Counted from the first letter of the stretch, positions 17,555-27,595 are shown. The stretch is DNA of 64,000 nt from Metabacillus sediminilitoris (GCF_009720625.1 NZ_CP046266.1:3357501-3421500), one strand, 5' to 3'. Translations and numbers: made by a program. The notes: generated from the letters alone by a model not told the origin.

Positions 17555-18679
17555 TTAACCTTTTCTACGCTCAGTCATTTGCTTCCAAACAGAACCCTTC
17601 GCTTCTTCCCCGCCTTCTATTCGCTCAATTGCCATTTTCACCTGCATGCTTACTTCAAATTCAGGATCGTCTTCTGCTTGCTTTAATGCTGACAATGCTG
17701 TTTCATCTCCTACTTCATATAAAAACATTGCTGCTCTCCATCTTACGAGTTTGTTCTTATCTTGAAGGGCATCAATCATAGGTGGGATTGCAGATGGGTC
17801 ACCAATATCTGATAAACAATCTCCTGCCGTTCTTCTAACAGTAACTGATTTATCCTTTAACGCTTTAAATAATAATGGTAAGACAATCGAATTTTCGATC
17901 ATGCCTAAATACACCGTTGCCAGCCTTCTTATCGATGGTTTTTCATCATCTAGCGCTTTCTCTAAAACTGGAAGGTCATCTACAGTTGGATCCAATTGAT
18001 CTAAATGAGCAAAACGTACAGACCAGTCTTCGTCATTTAACATCTGAAGTGTAACTTTATAAGCTTTCTTTCCAACTCTGTTCGTTTTTTGCTCCGAATC
18101 AGCAGCAGCTTGCACAAGTCTTTGCAATCTTTCATTTGGATAAGCAGCACTTATTTCTTCTGCTACTTCTTTTCCAATATCCTCTAGTTCACCATATCTA
18201 ATTCCATGTTCTTTCCAATTACGATCAAGTACGATGTTTTCATTTGCTTGTTGTGCAGCTAAAACAGCCTCTTTGAATCGTTCAGGCAAACCAAAGCGTG
18301 TTTCCGTCAAACCGTCTGTTAATTTTACTTGCATAGGGATATGGTTGAACATTTGTACAAATACTTTTACTTCGCCAAATGCCTCATCTAATTTGCCTTC
18401 ATTTGAGCTGCCTTCATCAACCTGTTCGCCAAATGCTTGACGGACTAGTGCTAATATATCTTTCCAATCATATTTAGCATTCCTCTCAACAGCCAGAAAA
18501 TCCGCTACATGATAAACGCCTTTTACTCCATCTATATGTAAAATATCACCTATAATACCGGGTGCTTCATGTGCCTGATCCTTTTTATAATTATTGCTTT
18601 TTCCTGAGGGAAGTTCTTCCGAGAGCAGCACCTTCATCGTATTAGGACTAGGAGTAGGTTCAATTGACTTAATTTTCAT
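17555..18679 (-). CDS. ypgR: Conserved virulence factor C-like protein, Nfu-N plus HEAT repeats (YpgR)
   Basis: 374 residues. An Nfu/NifU N-terminal-like domain (SIEPTPSPNTMKV, residues 1-85) is joined to a linker and then HEAT-like repeats (about 225-355, such as SIRRLATVYLGMIE and TVRRTAGDCLSDIGD). S. aureus CvfC is the named relative. The ATG at 18679 sits behind AAAGGAGTG; an in-frame ATG at 18733 has no ribosome site and overlaps ypgQ. A role in iron-sulfur or protein assembly is only suggested by the Nfu-like domain. Confidence 0.87.
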   Translation of the reverse strand: MKIKSIEPTPSPNTMKVLLSEELPSGKSNNYKKDQAHEAPGIIGDILHIDGVKGVYHVADFLAVERNAKYDWKDILALVRQAFGEQVDEGSSNEGKLDEAFGEVKVFVQMFNHIPMQVKLTDGLTETRFGLPERFKEAVLAAQQANENIVLDRNWKEHGIRYGELEDIGKEVAEEISAAYPNERLQRLVQAAADSEQKTNRVGKKAYKVTLQMLNDEDWSVRFAHLDQLDPTVDDLPVLEKALDDEKPSIRRLATVYLGMIENSIVLPLLFKALKDKSVTVRRTAGDCLSDIGDPSAIPPMIDALQDKNKLVRWRAAMFLYEVGDETALSALKQAEDDPEFEVSMQVKMAIERIEGGEEAKGSVWKQMTERRKG

Positions 18680-18722
18680 GATATGAGCACTCCTTTCATT
18701 CGTAATAGTATTGTAACATAGC

Positions 18723-19382
18723 CTATTTTCCACGGCTAATCATAACGTTTGGTGAAAAGTTATTTTCTAACTCATTTAGACCATTCCACTCTCGATAAAA
18801 TTGTTCTAAATATGTATGTAAATACTGATGTCTCTCCTCGGCAAGACATTTCCCAGTAGCTGTATTCATTAAATCCTTAAGCTTTAGTAATTTATCATAA
18901 AAATGGCCGATTGCGTCAGTACCTTTTTGGTCATTTGGCTGATAAATAAGATTTCCTTTCGCTCCTGCATATGCAAAGGTTCTCGCAATACCAATTGCAC
19001 CTATTGCATCAAGTCGATCAGCATCTTGAACAACCTTTGCTTCAAGCGACAGTTGACTACTCGGAGTTTGTTTACGAAAACTTATAATTTGGATAATGTT
19101 TATTATTTCTAAAACATCTTCGTCTGAAATGCCCATTCTCTCTAATATTTGTTCAACATCATGTATATCTAGTTTCATATTTTCTGGAAGTTTATCATCA
19201 ATTAAATCATGTAGTAATGCCGCCAATTCAACAATAAAACGATTTGCATGTTCTGCATCAGCAATTCGAACTGCCATCCTTCTTACACGTTCAATATGCC
19301 ACCAATCATGCCCGCTTCCCTCTTTTTGCAGGATTTGATAGACAACATTTTCAATTTTGGTTATTACATCTTTTTCTTTCAT
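18723..19382 (-). CDS. ypgQ: HD-domain phosphohydrolase (YpgQ)
   Basis: 219 residues with a full HD metal site: GHDWWHIERV, then ALLHDLIDD and VQDADRLDAIGAIGIAR. Members hydrolyse nucleoside triphosphates or similar phosphates in a metal-dependent way; B. subtilis YpgQ has been described as a Mn-dependent pyrophosphohydrolase. The start has AAGGAGTA. It is followed 43 bases later by ypgR, probably as one operon. Confidence 0.9.
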   Translation of the reverse strand: MKEKDVITKIENVVYQILQKEGSGHDWWHIERVRRMAVRIADAEHANRFIVELAALLHDLIDDKLPENMKLDIHDVEQILERMGISDEDVLEIINIIQIISFRKQTPSSQLSLEAKVVQDADRLDAIGAIGIARTFAYAGAKGNLIYQPNDQKGTDAIGHFYDKLLKLKDLMNTATGKCLAEERHQYLHTYLEQFYREWNGLNELENNFSPNVMISRGK

Positions 19383-19503
19383 TAATTATACTCCTTACAT
19401 TATATTCACATTGTTTAAAAGGTAATTTTAATAAATAAAGAACAAAGGACTAGTCAAATATCATATATTATCCTAACAAATATGAAGGATGTGAATAATT
19501 AAT

Positions 19504-19740
19504 ATGTATAGAGCACCGCAAACTTTAATTGGTCAAGCATGGCACGGAAGACATGTTGTCTTGCTTCATTGTACGGAAAAAAATGTGTTTAGTGCCCTTT
19601 ATAAAAGCTACCATGCACCTATAGAGCCAGCTCGTGAAAATTGTGCTGAAACATTATCACAATTAATAAGCATTGGTTATCGTATTTACTCAATCACACC
19701 ACTCCCATCAAAAAAGATCCAATATACTTTGGTGCTATAA
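19504..19740 (+). CDS. Small hypothetical protein (78 aa)
   Basis: 78 residues, ATG preceded by AAGGATGTG. The composition is globular (RAPQTLIGQAWHG at the start, ENCAETLSQLISIGY in the middle), not membrane or coiled coil. It is isolated between ypgQ and the fhs operon. I do not recognise it; the good ribosome site and ordinary codon use support a real gene. Confidence 0.55.
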   Translation: MYRAPQTLIGQAWHGRHVVLLHCTEKNVFSALYKSYHAPIEPARENCAETLSQLISIGYRIYSITPLPSKKIQYTLVL

Positions 19741-19975
19741 TCCCTTGTTTCCACATTAATAAAGCCTTATTATAAGACTTCTTTCATTCGTTTATTACTA
19801 TCAGATATGAATACTAGTACATGAAATGATCATTAGAATAAAGTAATAAATTGCTAATGCATTACCTAAAGATATTACCTTCTGCTTGAAACACTCTAAA
19901 ATATATCGATTTTTGCTTTGCTAGTATTTTCCTTTCGTACAAAGAAAGCTGACAATGGTTCACTTGACACGGTTA

Positions 19976-20479
19976 CTATCTTGTCATCGTTCTTAACAAG
20001 GAGATCGATTGATCGACAATTTGTAATAAAGCTTCGATATCGTCCTCGCCATATGTTGTGTTAAAACATATCTGGTATTGGTGCTGATAATTTTTAATGG
20101 GAGATGTTATCTCTTTTGTTACAAAGAGCTTGATCAAATGCTCATCTCCCCAAAGCTTTTTAAGTTTTCTTAATAAAAGCTCGTCATATTCTTTTCCATT
20201 AATCTCCTCTTGTAGTGTTAACTTGATATGGCAAACAGGGTAAAGAATTGTTTCCTGAAGTTCACCTGAGAGTTGTTTATGTTTCATTTCTATTTCAAAA
20301 GTAACAGATGAAGGACTCTTTTCAATATTTGAAAAAGTAATCAAATAACTTCTGGACATTCTAGCTAAATCAATCAGATCGCTTCTATTTATCACAGATA
20401 TTTCCTTTTCAAGATCTAAATCATAAATATACCCTTCAACTATTACTTTTAGGTTATCAAATACGGTTGGATCAATCAT
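19976..20479 (-). CDS. Hypothetical protein co-transcribed with fhs
   Basis: 167 residues, soluble, mixed alpha/beta by eye, with no cysteine-rich or catalytic motif that I can name. The start follows GGGGGT, and only 9 bases separate it from the fhs stop, so it is the second gene of the fhs operon. It might bind or regulate the ligase, but that is guesswork. Confidence 0.65.
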   Translation of the reverse strand: MIDPTVFDNLKVIVEGYIYDLDLEKEISVINRSDLIDLARMSRSYLITFSNIEKSPSSVTFEIEMKHKQLSGELQETILYPVCHIKLTLQEEINGKEYDELLLRKLKKLWGDEHLIKLFVTKEITSPIKNYQHQYQICFNTTYGEDDIEALLQIVDQSISLLRTMTR

Positions 20480-20488
20480 TTTTACCCC

Positions 20489-22180
20489 CTAAAATAAACC
20501 CGTAGCAAAACCAGCCTCATTTACATCCATTGCAAGAGCTGCTGGTTTCTTCGGTAATCCTGGCATTGTCATGATATTTCCGGTTAAAGCCACAATAAAA
20601 CCAGCACCTAGTGAAATTTTGAATTCTCTAATTGTGAGTGTGAAATTTTCCGGTCTTCCTACTAGATGTGCTTGATCTGTTAAAGAGTATTGAGTTTTTG
20701 CCATACAGATTGGCAATTCACTCCATCCTAGTTGTTCAAATTCTTTGATTTGTCTTTCTGCAATACTAGTATACTGGACACCAGTTGCTCCGTATACTTT
20801 ACTTGCTATGCTCATAATTTTCTCCTTTATAGATTCATTTTGATCATATAATTGATGAAAATGGTTCTCTTTCGAATCTATAATAGAAAGTACTTTATTA
20901 GCTAAATCAATACCTCCTTTTCCTCCATGCTCCCATACTTCGCATAGAGCTTGTGGATGTGCTTCTTTATCACACCAATCAATGACTGCATTAATTTCAT
21001 CATCGGTATCTGTAATAAATTTATTTATTGCCACAACATATGGTAAGCCAAAGCCTTTTATCGTTTCAATATGTTTGTTTAAATTCGCTATGCCGTTCAT
21101 TAAAGCTGTTGTATTTTCCTGTAACAGGTTTTCTTTTTTTATTCCACCATGTAATTTCAGTGCTCTAATTGTGGCAACGATTACAACTGCAGCAGGAGAA
21201 ATCTTGCCAATTCGCGCTTTTATATTTAGAAATTTTTCAGCCCCAAGGTCTGCACCAAAACCTGCCTCTGTTACTACATAATCACCTAGTTTAGAAGCCA
21301 TTTTTGTCGCCAATAAACTGTTACAGCCATGTGCAATATTTGCAAATGGACCACCATGAATAATTGCAGGTGTATGTTCAATGGTTTGTACTAAATTGGG
21401 TTTTATTGCATCTTTCAATAATAAGGTTAGTGCACCCTCATATCCTAATTCTCCTACCGTAATAGGCGTGTTTTCATAAGTATATCCAATGACAATTTTT
21501 GAAAGTCTAGTTCGTAAATCTGATAGACTTTCAGCTAAACATAATATAGCCATTATTTCAGAAGCGACAGTTATATCAAAATGATCTTCTCGCGGTACCC
21601 CGTTCATTGGACCGCCAAGACCAATAGTAATATTACGAAGCGAACGGTCATTTAAATCTAATACTCGTTTCCAAACGATTCGCCTCGGGTCGATACGGAG
21701 TTTATTTCCTTGATAAATATGATTATCAATAAATGATGCTAATGCATTATTTGCTGTTGTAATTGCGTGAAGATCTCCTGTAAAATGGAGATTAATTTCA
21801 TCCATAGGCAGTACTTGAGAAAAGCCTCCACCGGTTGCACCACCTTTTAGCCCCATAGTCGGACCAAGTGAAGGCTCACGCATTGCAATAATTGCTTTTT
21901 TGTTTAACTGATTTAATGCTTGCCCTAAACCAACAGTTACGGTTGATTTTCCTTCTCCTGCTGAAGTTGGATTTATTGAGGTAACCAGAATAACTTGACC
22001 CGGCTTTTTATTCTTTAATCGGTCAAGGAGTGTTAGTGAGAGCTTTGCTTTATATTTACCATACAACTCCAATTCTTCCTCTTGAAGATTTAAAAACTTC
22101 TCAGCAACATGCTTAATAGGCAATAATGTTGCTTGTTGAGCAATTTCAATATCTGATTTATATATTTTATTAGTGTCCAC
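20489..22180 (-). CDS. fhs: Formate--tetrahydrofolate ligase
   Basis: 563 residues, the family length. It makes 10-formyl-THF from formate, THF and ATP for purine and fMet synthesis. The ATP loop is [16 protein letters not shown], and other blocks are [19 protein letters not shown] and [13 protein letters not shown]. The start is GTG behind GAGG. B. subtilis 168 lacks this gene as far as I recall, so it is an extra one-carbon route relative to that species. The C-terminal [12 protein letters not shown] block is intact. Confidence 0.95.
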   Translation of the reverse strand: MDTNKIYKSDIEIAQQATLLPIKHVAEKFLNLQEEELELYGKYKAKLSLTLLDRLKNKKPGQVILVTSINPTSAGEGKSTVTVGLGQALNQLNKKAIIAMREPSLGPTMGLKGGATGGGFSQVLPMDEINLHFTGDLHAITTANNALASFIDNHIYQGNKLRIDPRRIVWKRVLDLNDRSLRNITIGLGGPMNGVPREDHFDITVASEIMAILCLAESLSDLRTRLSKIVIGYTYENTPITVGELGYEGALTLLLKDAIKPNLVQTIEHTPAIIHGGPFANIAHGCNSLLATKMASKLGDYVVTEAGFGADLGAEKFLNIKARIGKISPAAVVIVATIRALKLHGGIKKENLLQENTTALMNGIANLNKHIETIKGFGLPYVVAINKFITDTDDEINAVIDWCDKEAHPQALCEVWEHGGKGGIDLANKVLSIIDSKENHFHQLYDQNESIKEKIMSIASKVYGATGVQYTSIAERQIKEFEQLGWSELPICMAKTQYSLTDQAHLVGRPENFTLTIREFKISLGAGFIVALTGNIMTMPGLPKKPAALAMDVNEAGFATGLF

Positions 22181-22357
22181 AGTTTTTTCCTCACTTTACT
22201 AGATTTATCATTCAGAATATTTTACCATATATGCATATCTTATTAATTTTTTGATAAGTAAAAACCCTGCAGCAAAATATTGAATTGAAATAATTTTCTA
22301 AACTTTTTATAATAAAGAATCAGATTCTACTACAGAGAAAATACGGAGGTGCCTGTT

Positions 22358-23266
22358 TTGCCGATTAACATACCTAGTCATTTACCAGCAAAAGAAATAC
22401 TTGAACAAGAAAATATTTTTATTATGGAAGAAAAAAGAGCGTATTCTCAAGATATACGACCATTAAACATTGTTATTTTAAATATTATGCCTGAGAAAGA
22501 AAAAACAGAAACTCAATTATTACGTTTACTGGGGAATTCTCCACTTCAATTAAACATCACATTTTTAAGACCTGAAACACACACATCAAAAACAACATCA
22601 ATTGAACATTTAGAGGAATTTTATACAACTTTTAAACATATACAACATAAGAAATTCGATGGAATGATCATTACTGGTGCACCAATCGAACATTTAGCTT
22701 TTGAAGAGGTTTCGTATTGGCCAGAACTAAAAGAAATTATGGATTGGACTAAAACAAATGTAACCTCAACTTTACATATATGTTGGGGAGCACAAGCAGG
22801 ACTTTTCCATCACTATGGCGTAAATAAATATAAACTGGAAAAAAAATGCTTTGGTATTTTTAAGCATGAAATTGTAAATCCGACTGTAAAATTATTAAGA
22901 GGGTTTGATGATTACTATTATGTCCCACATTCTAGACATACAGATGTCTTTAAAAAAGAAATTGAAGCTGATTCGAATTTACAAATTCTCACTTATTCGG
23001 AAGATGCGGGTGTTTGTCTAGTAATGTCTGAGGACGGAAAGCAAATATTCTTAACTGGTCATCCTGAATATGAACGTATGTCACTCAAAGATGAATATGA
23101 AAGAGATATAGCAAAAGGACTCACTGTTGATATTCCAGAAAACTACTTTGTTAACGATGATCCAAAAAATCAACCGATCCATTGTTGGAGATCACACGCA
23201 AACCTGCTATTTGTGAATTGGCTAAATTATTATGTATACCAAGAAACACCTTATATTTGGGAATAA
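22358..23266 (+). CDS. metA: Homoserine O-acyltransferase (MetA family)
   Basis: About 302 residues from TTG at 22358 behind GGAGGTG; a GTG three codons earlier is inside that ribosome site. It activates homoserine for methionine synthesis. The class I glutamine-amidotransferase-like fold shows nucleophile Cys in [10 protein letters not shown], His in LTGHPEYE with its Glu, and RHTDV. Bacillus MetA proteins use acetyl-CoA despite the old succinyltransferase name. I saw no S-box upstream. Confidence 0.94.
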   Translation: MPINIPSHLPAKEILEQENIFIMEEKRAYSQDIRPLNIVILNIMPEKEKTETQLLRLLGNSPLQLNITFLRPETHTSKTTSIEHLEEFYTTFKHIQHKKFDGMIITGAPIEHLAFEEVSYWPELKEIMDWTKTNVTSTLHICWGAQAGLFHHYGVNKYKLEKKCFGIFKHEIVNPTVKLLRGFDDYYYVPHSRHTDVFKKEIEADSNLQILTYSEDAGVCLVMSEDGKQIFLTGHPEYERMSLKDEYERDIAKGLTVDIPENYFVNDDPKNQPIHCWRSHANLLFVNWLNYYVYQETPYIWE

Positions 23267-23645
23267 AAGATCGTTCTCAAATTTCCATCATGCTTTTCAT
23301 TCGTTTTGCTTATAAAAGTAATGTTATCTTTTTACCCTTGATAAGCAGCAAATGTTAACATTCCTTCATTAAATCTTTACAATATTACATCTTAAGAAAT
23401 ACTTAATAATTACTTTATAGAAAAGTAACATTTATATGGTAATCTTTAAGACAAATTCAGTTGTTCTTTTCATATCTTTATTTATGAAGGAAAGGCATGC
23501 GGCCCTATTAACTTAATTTGTTGGCTTTGTTATGAAACTGAATTTCTCCTCAAAATTGATGCAGGCATCCATTTGCACCATGCACCTGTATGAGGAACTG
23601 TTAATATTGTTGTTGGGATTCGTTTCTAACTAGATTGAGGTGAAT
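23267..23645. other. Long leader region upstream of ugtP
   Basis: About 380 bases without a gene. Within 23500-23620 there are GC-richer patches unlike the AT-rich surroundings (GGCATGCGGCCC and the inverted pair ATGCAGG/CCTGTAT with a 19-base loop near 23559-23593). This suggests a folded 5' UTR, but I cannot match it to a known riboswitch. Confidence 0.4.
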
Positions 23646-24806
23646 ATGTTGAAAAGCAATTCAAAAGTGTTAATCTTAACAGCTAAGTATGGCAATGGGC
23701 ATGTACAAGTTGCAAAAACACTAGAAAATCAGTGTAAAAAACTTGGGTTTGAAAAGGTTATTGTCTGTAATCTTTATTCAGAATCATTTCCTGTTTTTTC
23801 GGAGATTACGCAGTATTTATATTTAAAAAGCTTCTCAATAGGTAAGCAGTTTTATCGTTTATTTTATTATGGAGTAGATAAAATTTATAACAAAAGAATG
23901 ATGAATCTCTACTTTAAAATGGGACACAAACGATTACACCAGATTGTAACGAGTGAGCAGCCTGATATGATTATTAATACATTCCCAATGATCGTCGTCC
24001 CTGAATATCGAAGAAAAACGGGAACTATTATTCCAACTTTTAACGTTTTAACTGATTTCTGTTTACACAGAATTTGGGTACATGAAAATATTGATAAGTA
24101 CTATGTTGCATCAAATCATGTAAAAGAAAAGTTAATTCAATTAGGCATTCATCCTAGTACCGTAAAAGTAACTGGTATTCCAATCAGGACTCAATTCGAA
24201 GAAGAAATAAATACACGAGAAATTTATCAAAAATACGAGTTGGACCCTACTAAAAAAACACTTTTGATCATGGCTGGTGCTCATGGTGTTCTAAAAAATG
24301 TTAAAGAACTTTGTCAGTCATTTATTTCGAAGTCTGACGAAATCCAAATAGTTGTTGTTTGTGGCAATAACACAATTTTAAAAGAGAGTCTGGATTCTCT
24401 CGCTACAAATTACCCTAATCAATTCAAAGTATTGAGTTATGTAGAAAGAATTGATGAACTATATCGGATAGCCTCATGTATGATAACAAAACCTGGTGGA
24501 ATTACATTAACAGAAGCAACAGCACTGGGCGTTCCTGTCGTACTATTCAAACCAGTCCCAGGACAAGAAAAAGAAAATGCTCATTTCTTTGAAGACAATC
24601 ATGCTGCAATTATTGTGAACCAGATTGAAGATATAACAGACAAAGTGCATCAATTATTATCTGATGAAAAAAAATTAACTGACATGAAAGTAAATATAAA
24701 AAAACTTCATGTTCCACATTCAGCTGACTTGATAGTAAACGATATGATCAAAGAAGCTGCTTATATTAAAGATAAACATATGATGGCTGGCTCAGTAAAC
24801 TACTAA
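23646..24806 (+). CDS. ugtP: Processive diacylglycerol beta-glucosyltransferase (UgtP)
   Basis: 386 residues of the MurG-like GT28 family. It transfers glucose from UDP-glucose to diacylglycerol, giving the diglucosyl anchor of lipoteichoic acid; in B. subtilis UgtP also tunes cell division to nutrient state. The N-terminal motif TAKYGNGHVQVAKTL and the donor site KPGGITLTEATALGVPVV are present. The ATG at 23646 follows TGAGGTG. It sits between metA and cspD as in B. subtilis. Confidence 0.92.
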   Translation: MLKSNSKVLILTAKYGNGHVQVAKTLENQCKKLGFEKVIVCNLYSESFPVFSEITQYLYLKSFSIGKQFYRLFYYGVDKIYNKRMMNLYFKMGHKRLHQIVTSEQPDMIINTFPMIVVPEYRRKTGTIIPTFNVLTDFCLHRIWVHENIDKYYVASNHVKEKLIQLGIHPSTVKVTGIPIRTQFEEEINTREIYQKYELDPTKKTLLIMAGAHGVLKNVKELCQSFISKSDEIQIVVVCGNNTILKESLDSLATNYPNQFKVLSYVERIDELYRIASCMITKPGGITLTEATALGVPVVLFKPVPGQEKENAHFFEDNHAAIIVNQIEDITDKVHQLLSDEKKLTDMKVNIKKLHVPHSADLIVNDMIKEAAYIKDKHMMAGSVNY

Positions 24807-24910
24807 ACTATATTTAAATGGAATGATCAAATGGAAAAGTAAATAATCATTGTTTCGTATTAAAATGGTTGGGGATGAACGGGTTAATTTACATTTTCCT
24901 GGAGGTTAAA

Positions 24911-25906
24911 ATGGATACAAGTACTCATATTATCATGGGTTTTGGATTAGCAGGATTAAGCTTTATAGATCCTGCTGTTTCATCTAATCCTGAGCTTGCT
25001 CAGGCCATTTTATTAGGAACTGTTATTGGATCAAATGCACCTGATTTTGATTATGCCATAAAACTTGTTAAAGGTCGGGGCATGTATACTGAACATCATC
25101 GCGGGCTATCGCATTCCATACCTGCTCTTTTCATTTGGACGCTTTTTGTTGCCGGAATTATTTATTTATTTTTTAGAGATGTTTCTTTTTTACCGCTCTT
25201 ATATTGGACTTTCATATCTGTCGTTATACACGTTGGATTTGATATTTTGAACCCCTATGGGACACAAGCTGGAAGACCTTTCACAAAAAATTGGCTTTCA
25301 TTAAATTTTATTCCTTTATTTGATCCTATTATTATCTTCATCCACCTAATTGGTTTTATCTTATGGTTAATCGGATATCCTCCTGGAATAGTCTTTAGCT
25401 GCGGATATTTGGTTTTACTTTTATATGTAGCAATGAGATATCTAGTCTATAAACAGAAGCGATCTTTCGTTATGAAAAACACACAAAAAAGAGGAAATAT
25501 AACCTTTATCCCTACTATGTGGTTACATAAATGGGACTTTGTATTCGAAACAGATTCAGCTTATCATGTTGGTTTTGTAAACGGAAATAAAATTAATTTG
25601 TTTCAACATTTTGTACGCCATGATCCTAATGCTCAACTTATTAAAGCTTCATTACAAGATAAAAATGTCCAGCATTTTATAGCTAATTCTAAACATACAC
25701 ATGCAATATCCTACCATTCTCTATCAGGATTTGAAGTTCATTGGATTGACTTACGTTTTCGTCATAAGGATCGATTTCCATATATGGCTATCGTCAAATT
25801 TAATCGGGAACAAACGATTATTCATTCAAGTACAGGTTGGATGCACAACATAAAAAATCGAAATGAAAAATTGCCTTCGAATCAAAATCGAGCATTAGAA
25901 CGATAA
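24911..25906 (+). CDS. Membrane-bound metal-dependent hydrolase (YdjM-like, DUF457)
   Basis: 331 residues from ATG at 24911 behind GGAGG. The first 190 residues are the DUF457 membrane domain, with MDTSTHIIMGFG at the start, NAPDFDYAIK, HHRGLSHSIPALF and HVGFDILNPYGTQ supplying His/Asp metal ligands. The last 130 residues form a soluble domain (HDPNAQLIKASLQDK) also seen in Bacillus YfhP-like proteins. It probably follows ugtP in the same transcript, which hints at lipid or envelope work. The substrate is unknown. Confidence 0.82.
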   Translation: MDTSTHIIMGFGLAGLSFIDPAVSSNPELAQAILLGTVIGSNAPDFDYAIKLVKGRGMYTEHHRGLSHSIPALFIWTLFVAGIIYLFFRDVSFLPLLYWTFISVVIHVGFDILNPYGTQAGRPFTKNWLSLNFIPLFDPIIIFIHLIGFILWLIGYPPGIVFSCGYLVLLLYVAMRYLVYKQKRSFVMKNTQKRGNITFIPTMWLHKWDFVFETDSAYHVGFVNGNKINLFQHFVRHDPNAQLIKASLQDKNVQHFIANSKHTHAISYHSLSGFEVHWIDLRFRHKDRFPYMAIVKFNREQTIIHSSTGWMHNIKNRNEKLPSNQNRALER

Positions 25907-25920
25907 TCTTATACGTATAT

Positions 25921-25957
25921 GTCTGACCATATTAATCATTGGTCAGACATTTTTTTG
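25921..25957 (+). terminator. Rho-independent terminator
   Basis: GTCTGACCA/TGGTCAGAC with a ten-base loop and seven T. It ends the ugtP-hydrolase unit. Confidence 0.88.
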
Positions 25958-26141
25958 TTTACTTACCTTCAATTCTAACTAAAAAAATAGACGGCAGTTA
26001 CATTTATTCGATAAATGTGCATAAACAATTATGCCAGATGGAGATAGTAATGAGGTAAATGAATGTCGTTTTTTCTTCTAACGCATACACAGAATATTTA
26101 AGTAAAATACTATAATATTTAACTTTATTAGGAGGATATGT

Positions 26142-26294
26142 ATGACTAAAAAATTCAACAAAGGCAGTAATAATCAAAACGGTCCACAAAATGGAAAATA
26201 TCAATTGGAGTTGGCAGAAGATCATATTCCCGGAGATAATAGTAAAGGAAACAAACGAAATAAAGATCAAAGAGATAAATCAAGAGAAGAATAA
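26142..26294 (+). CDS. Small Asn/Lys-rich hydrophilic protein (50 aa)
   Basis: 50 residues from ATG behind AGGAGGATATGT. Rich in Asn, Lys, Gly and Asp, with no hydrophobic core except QLELAEDHIPG. That composition is typical of small disordered or spore-associated proteins of Bacillus. It has its own terminator directly after the stop. Family not recognised. Confidence 0.6.
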   Translation: MTKKFNKGSNNQNGPQNGKYQLELAEDHIPGDNSKGNKRNKDQRDKSREE

Positions 26295-26322
26295 AAAAAC
26301 AGCCACTTAGTGGCTGTTTTGT
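26295..26322 (+). terminator. Rho-independent terminator
   Basis: AAAACAGCCACT/AGTGGCTGTTTT hairpin one base after the stop of the small hydrophilic protein gene. Confidence 0.85.
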
Positions 26323-26350
26323 CAACGTTTTTAGATGAATTTTATTTTAC

Positions 26351-26617
26351 TTATACACCTAGTTCTTCAGCCTTTATAGCTCGTTCAACCGCTTCAAGTG
26401 CTGCTTCTTCATCACTACCATTTGCAGAAACTTTCACTTGTACACCTTTTGATATTCCTAGTGACATAACTCCCATTATTGATTTTAAGTTAACAGTTCT
26501 TCCATTCGCCTCTAGATTTACATCTGATGTGAATGAGTTAACAGCATTCACTAATGCTGTTGCTGGTCTTGCATGCAACCCAGCTTCGTGTGTAATTGTA
26601 AACGTTTTTTCAACCAT
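26351..26617 (-). CDS. ptsH: HPr phosphocarrier protein, stand-alone
   Basis: 88 residues with both phosphorylation sites: His15 in GLHARPA (from enzyme I) and Ser46 in NLKSIMGVMSLG (HPr kinase, for CcpA signalling). Having His15 excludes Crh, which carries Gln there. The gene is monocistronic here; ptsI is not beside it, unlike the usual ptsHI operon. It could be the main HPr in a split arrangement or a second copy; one window cannot tell. The start is ATG behind GGGTGAG. Confidence 0.9.
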   Translation of the reverse strand: MVEKTFTITHEAGLHARPATALVNAVNSFTSDVNLEANGRTVNLKSIMGVMSLGISKGVQVKVSANGSDEEAALEAVERAIKAEELGV

Positions 26618-26734
26618 TTAAACTCACCCTTCCAATTAAGCCAATCCCTTAATTCTATGTATTTTTTTATATTTGTAACAAATTACTACAAATACTCATT
26701 ATAAATATTATAAGCTTTTTTCATAAAAAAGGAA

Positions 26735-26986
26735 CTAAATTTGATACACATTTATGCCGTTTATTTCATATTGAACATGAATTGTAAATGTATCAGTATT
26801 CATCCGTTCAATGACAAATGAATACTTTTCATGATCTTGCAGAATAATGACGGATGACTTTTCCATCGACAAAATCTCGCTTTGAGCTTTTTTAATCATT
26901 TTACAAGCTCTTGTAAACCCAATATCATCAATTCTACGGCTACTAGTAATATAAATATCATCCTTGAATAAATGTAGTTTTTGCAT
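26735..26986 (-). CDS. Hypothetical protein (83 aa)
   Basis: 83 residues starting QKLHLFKDDIYITSSRRIDD, mixed alpha/beta. The start follows AGAGGGG at about 10 bases. No motif or family recognised; no membrane helix. It stands alone between HPr and cspD. Confidence 0.55.
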   Translation of the reverse strand: MQKLHLFKDDIYITSSRRIDDIGFTRACKMIKKAQSEILSMEKSSVIILQDHEKYSFVIERMNTDTFTIHVQYEINGINVYQI

Positions 26987-27098
26987 ATGGATTCGTCCCC
27001 TCTTTTTTTACCATATATATGCTCGTACGTGTGAGTGTATTTATGTTTTATTCTTATAGAAAATATCTGAAAGTTTTGTTAAAATATACTACTTGATC

Positions 27099-27128
27099 TT
27101 GACGAATATTATGAAACTGATGTATTAT
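27099..27128 (+). promoter_or_regulatory. Sigma-A promoter of cspD
   Basis: TTGACG (27099-27104), an 18-base spacer and TATTAT (27123-27128). It predicts a leader of about 115 bases before cspD, the length seen for cold-shock mRNAs with thermosensing leaders. Confidence 0.6.
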
Positions 27129-27248
27129 TAAAATATCAATAAGCTGAGTATATATGGTAATTTCATCATATCTTTACATATTATATTCTGTTTATGATAA
27201 ATTTTTTTTAGCACCACCTGTGCTACAGTATTAGGAGGATTAAGTACT

Positions 27249-27449
27249 ATGCAAAACGGTAAAGTAAAATGGTTTAACAATGAAAAAGGTTTTGGATTTA
27301 TCGAAGTTGAAGGTGGAGACGATGTATTCGTACACTTCACAGCTATCCAAGGTGAAGGTTACAAATCATTAGAAGAAGGTCAAGAAGTTTCATTCGAAAT
27401 CGTTGAAGGTAACCGTGGACCACAAGCTGCTAACGTTACAAAGTTATAA
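27249..27449 (+). CDS. cspD: Cold-shock protein CspD
   Basis: 66 residues, a single OB fold. The RNA-binding motifs RNP1 (KGFGFI) and RNP2 (VFVHF) and the opening [13 protein letters not shown] are intact. It binds single-stranded RNA and melts structure at low temperature. Codons are those of a highly expressed gene, and the ribosome site is AGGAGG. The location after ugtP fits B. subtilis cspD. Confidence 0.94.
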   Translation: MQNGKVKWFNNEKGFGFIEVEGGDDVFVHFTAIQGEGYKSLEEGQEVSFEIVEGNRGPQAANVTKL

Positions 27450-27493
27450 TCACAAGCTTTTCTTGTGACTAACCATAAACACAATAACTAATA

Positions 27494-27526
27494 GAGGCTG
27501 GAGAATTTCTCCGCCTCTTTTTATTT
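27494..27526 (+). terminator. Rho-independent terminator after cspD
   Basis: GAGGC-GGAGAA/TTCTCC-GCCTC stem followed by TTTTTATTTT. Confidence 0.85.
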
Positions 27527-27595
27527 TATCAATTCCAAATCATCATCGTTATTCAATAACTGCAATCTGCAAAGCTCCTCGCCATATTAACAAGC

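Noticed and set aside
22200..22357. S-box (SAM riboswitch) upstream of metA
   Set aside because: The 150-base gap is AT-rich without the conserved S-box segments.
26004..26270. Minus-strand ORF opposite the 50-residue protein gene
   Set aside because: It lies opposite the small plus-strand gene, which has the ribosome site and terminator; the minus reading has neither.
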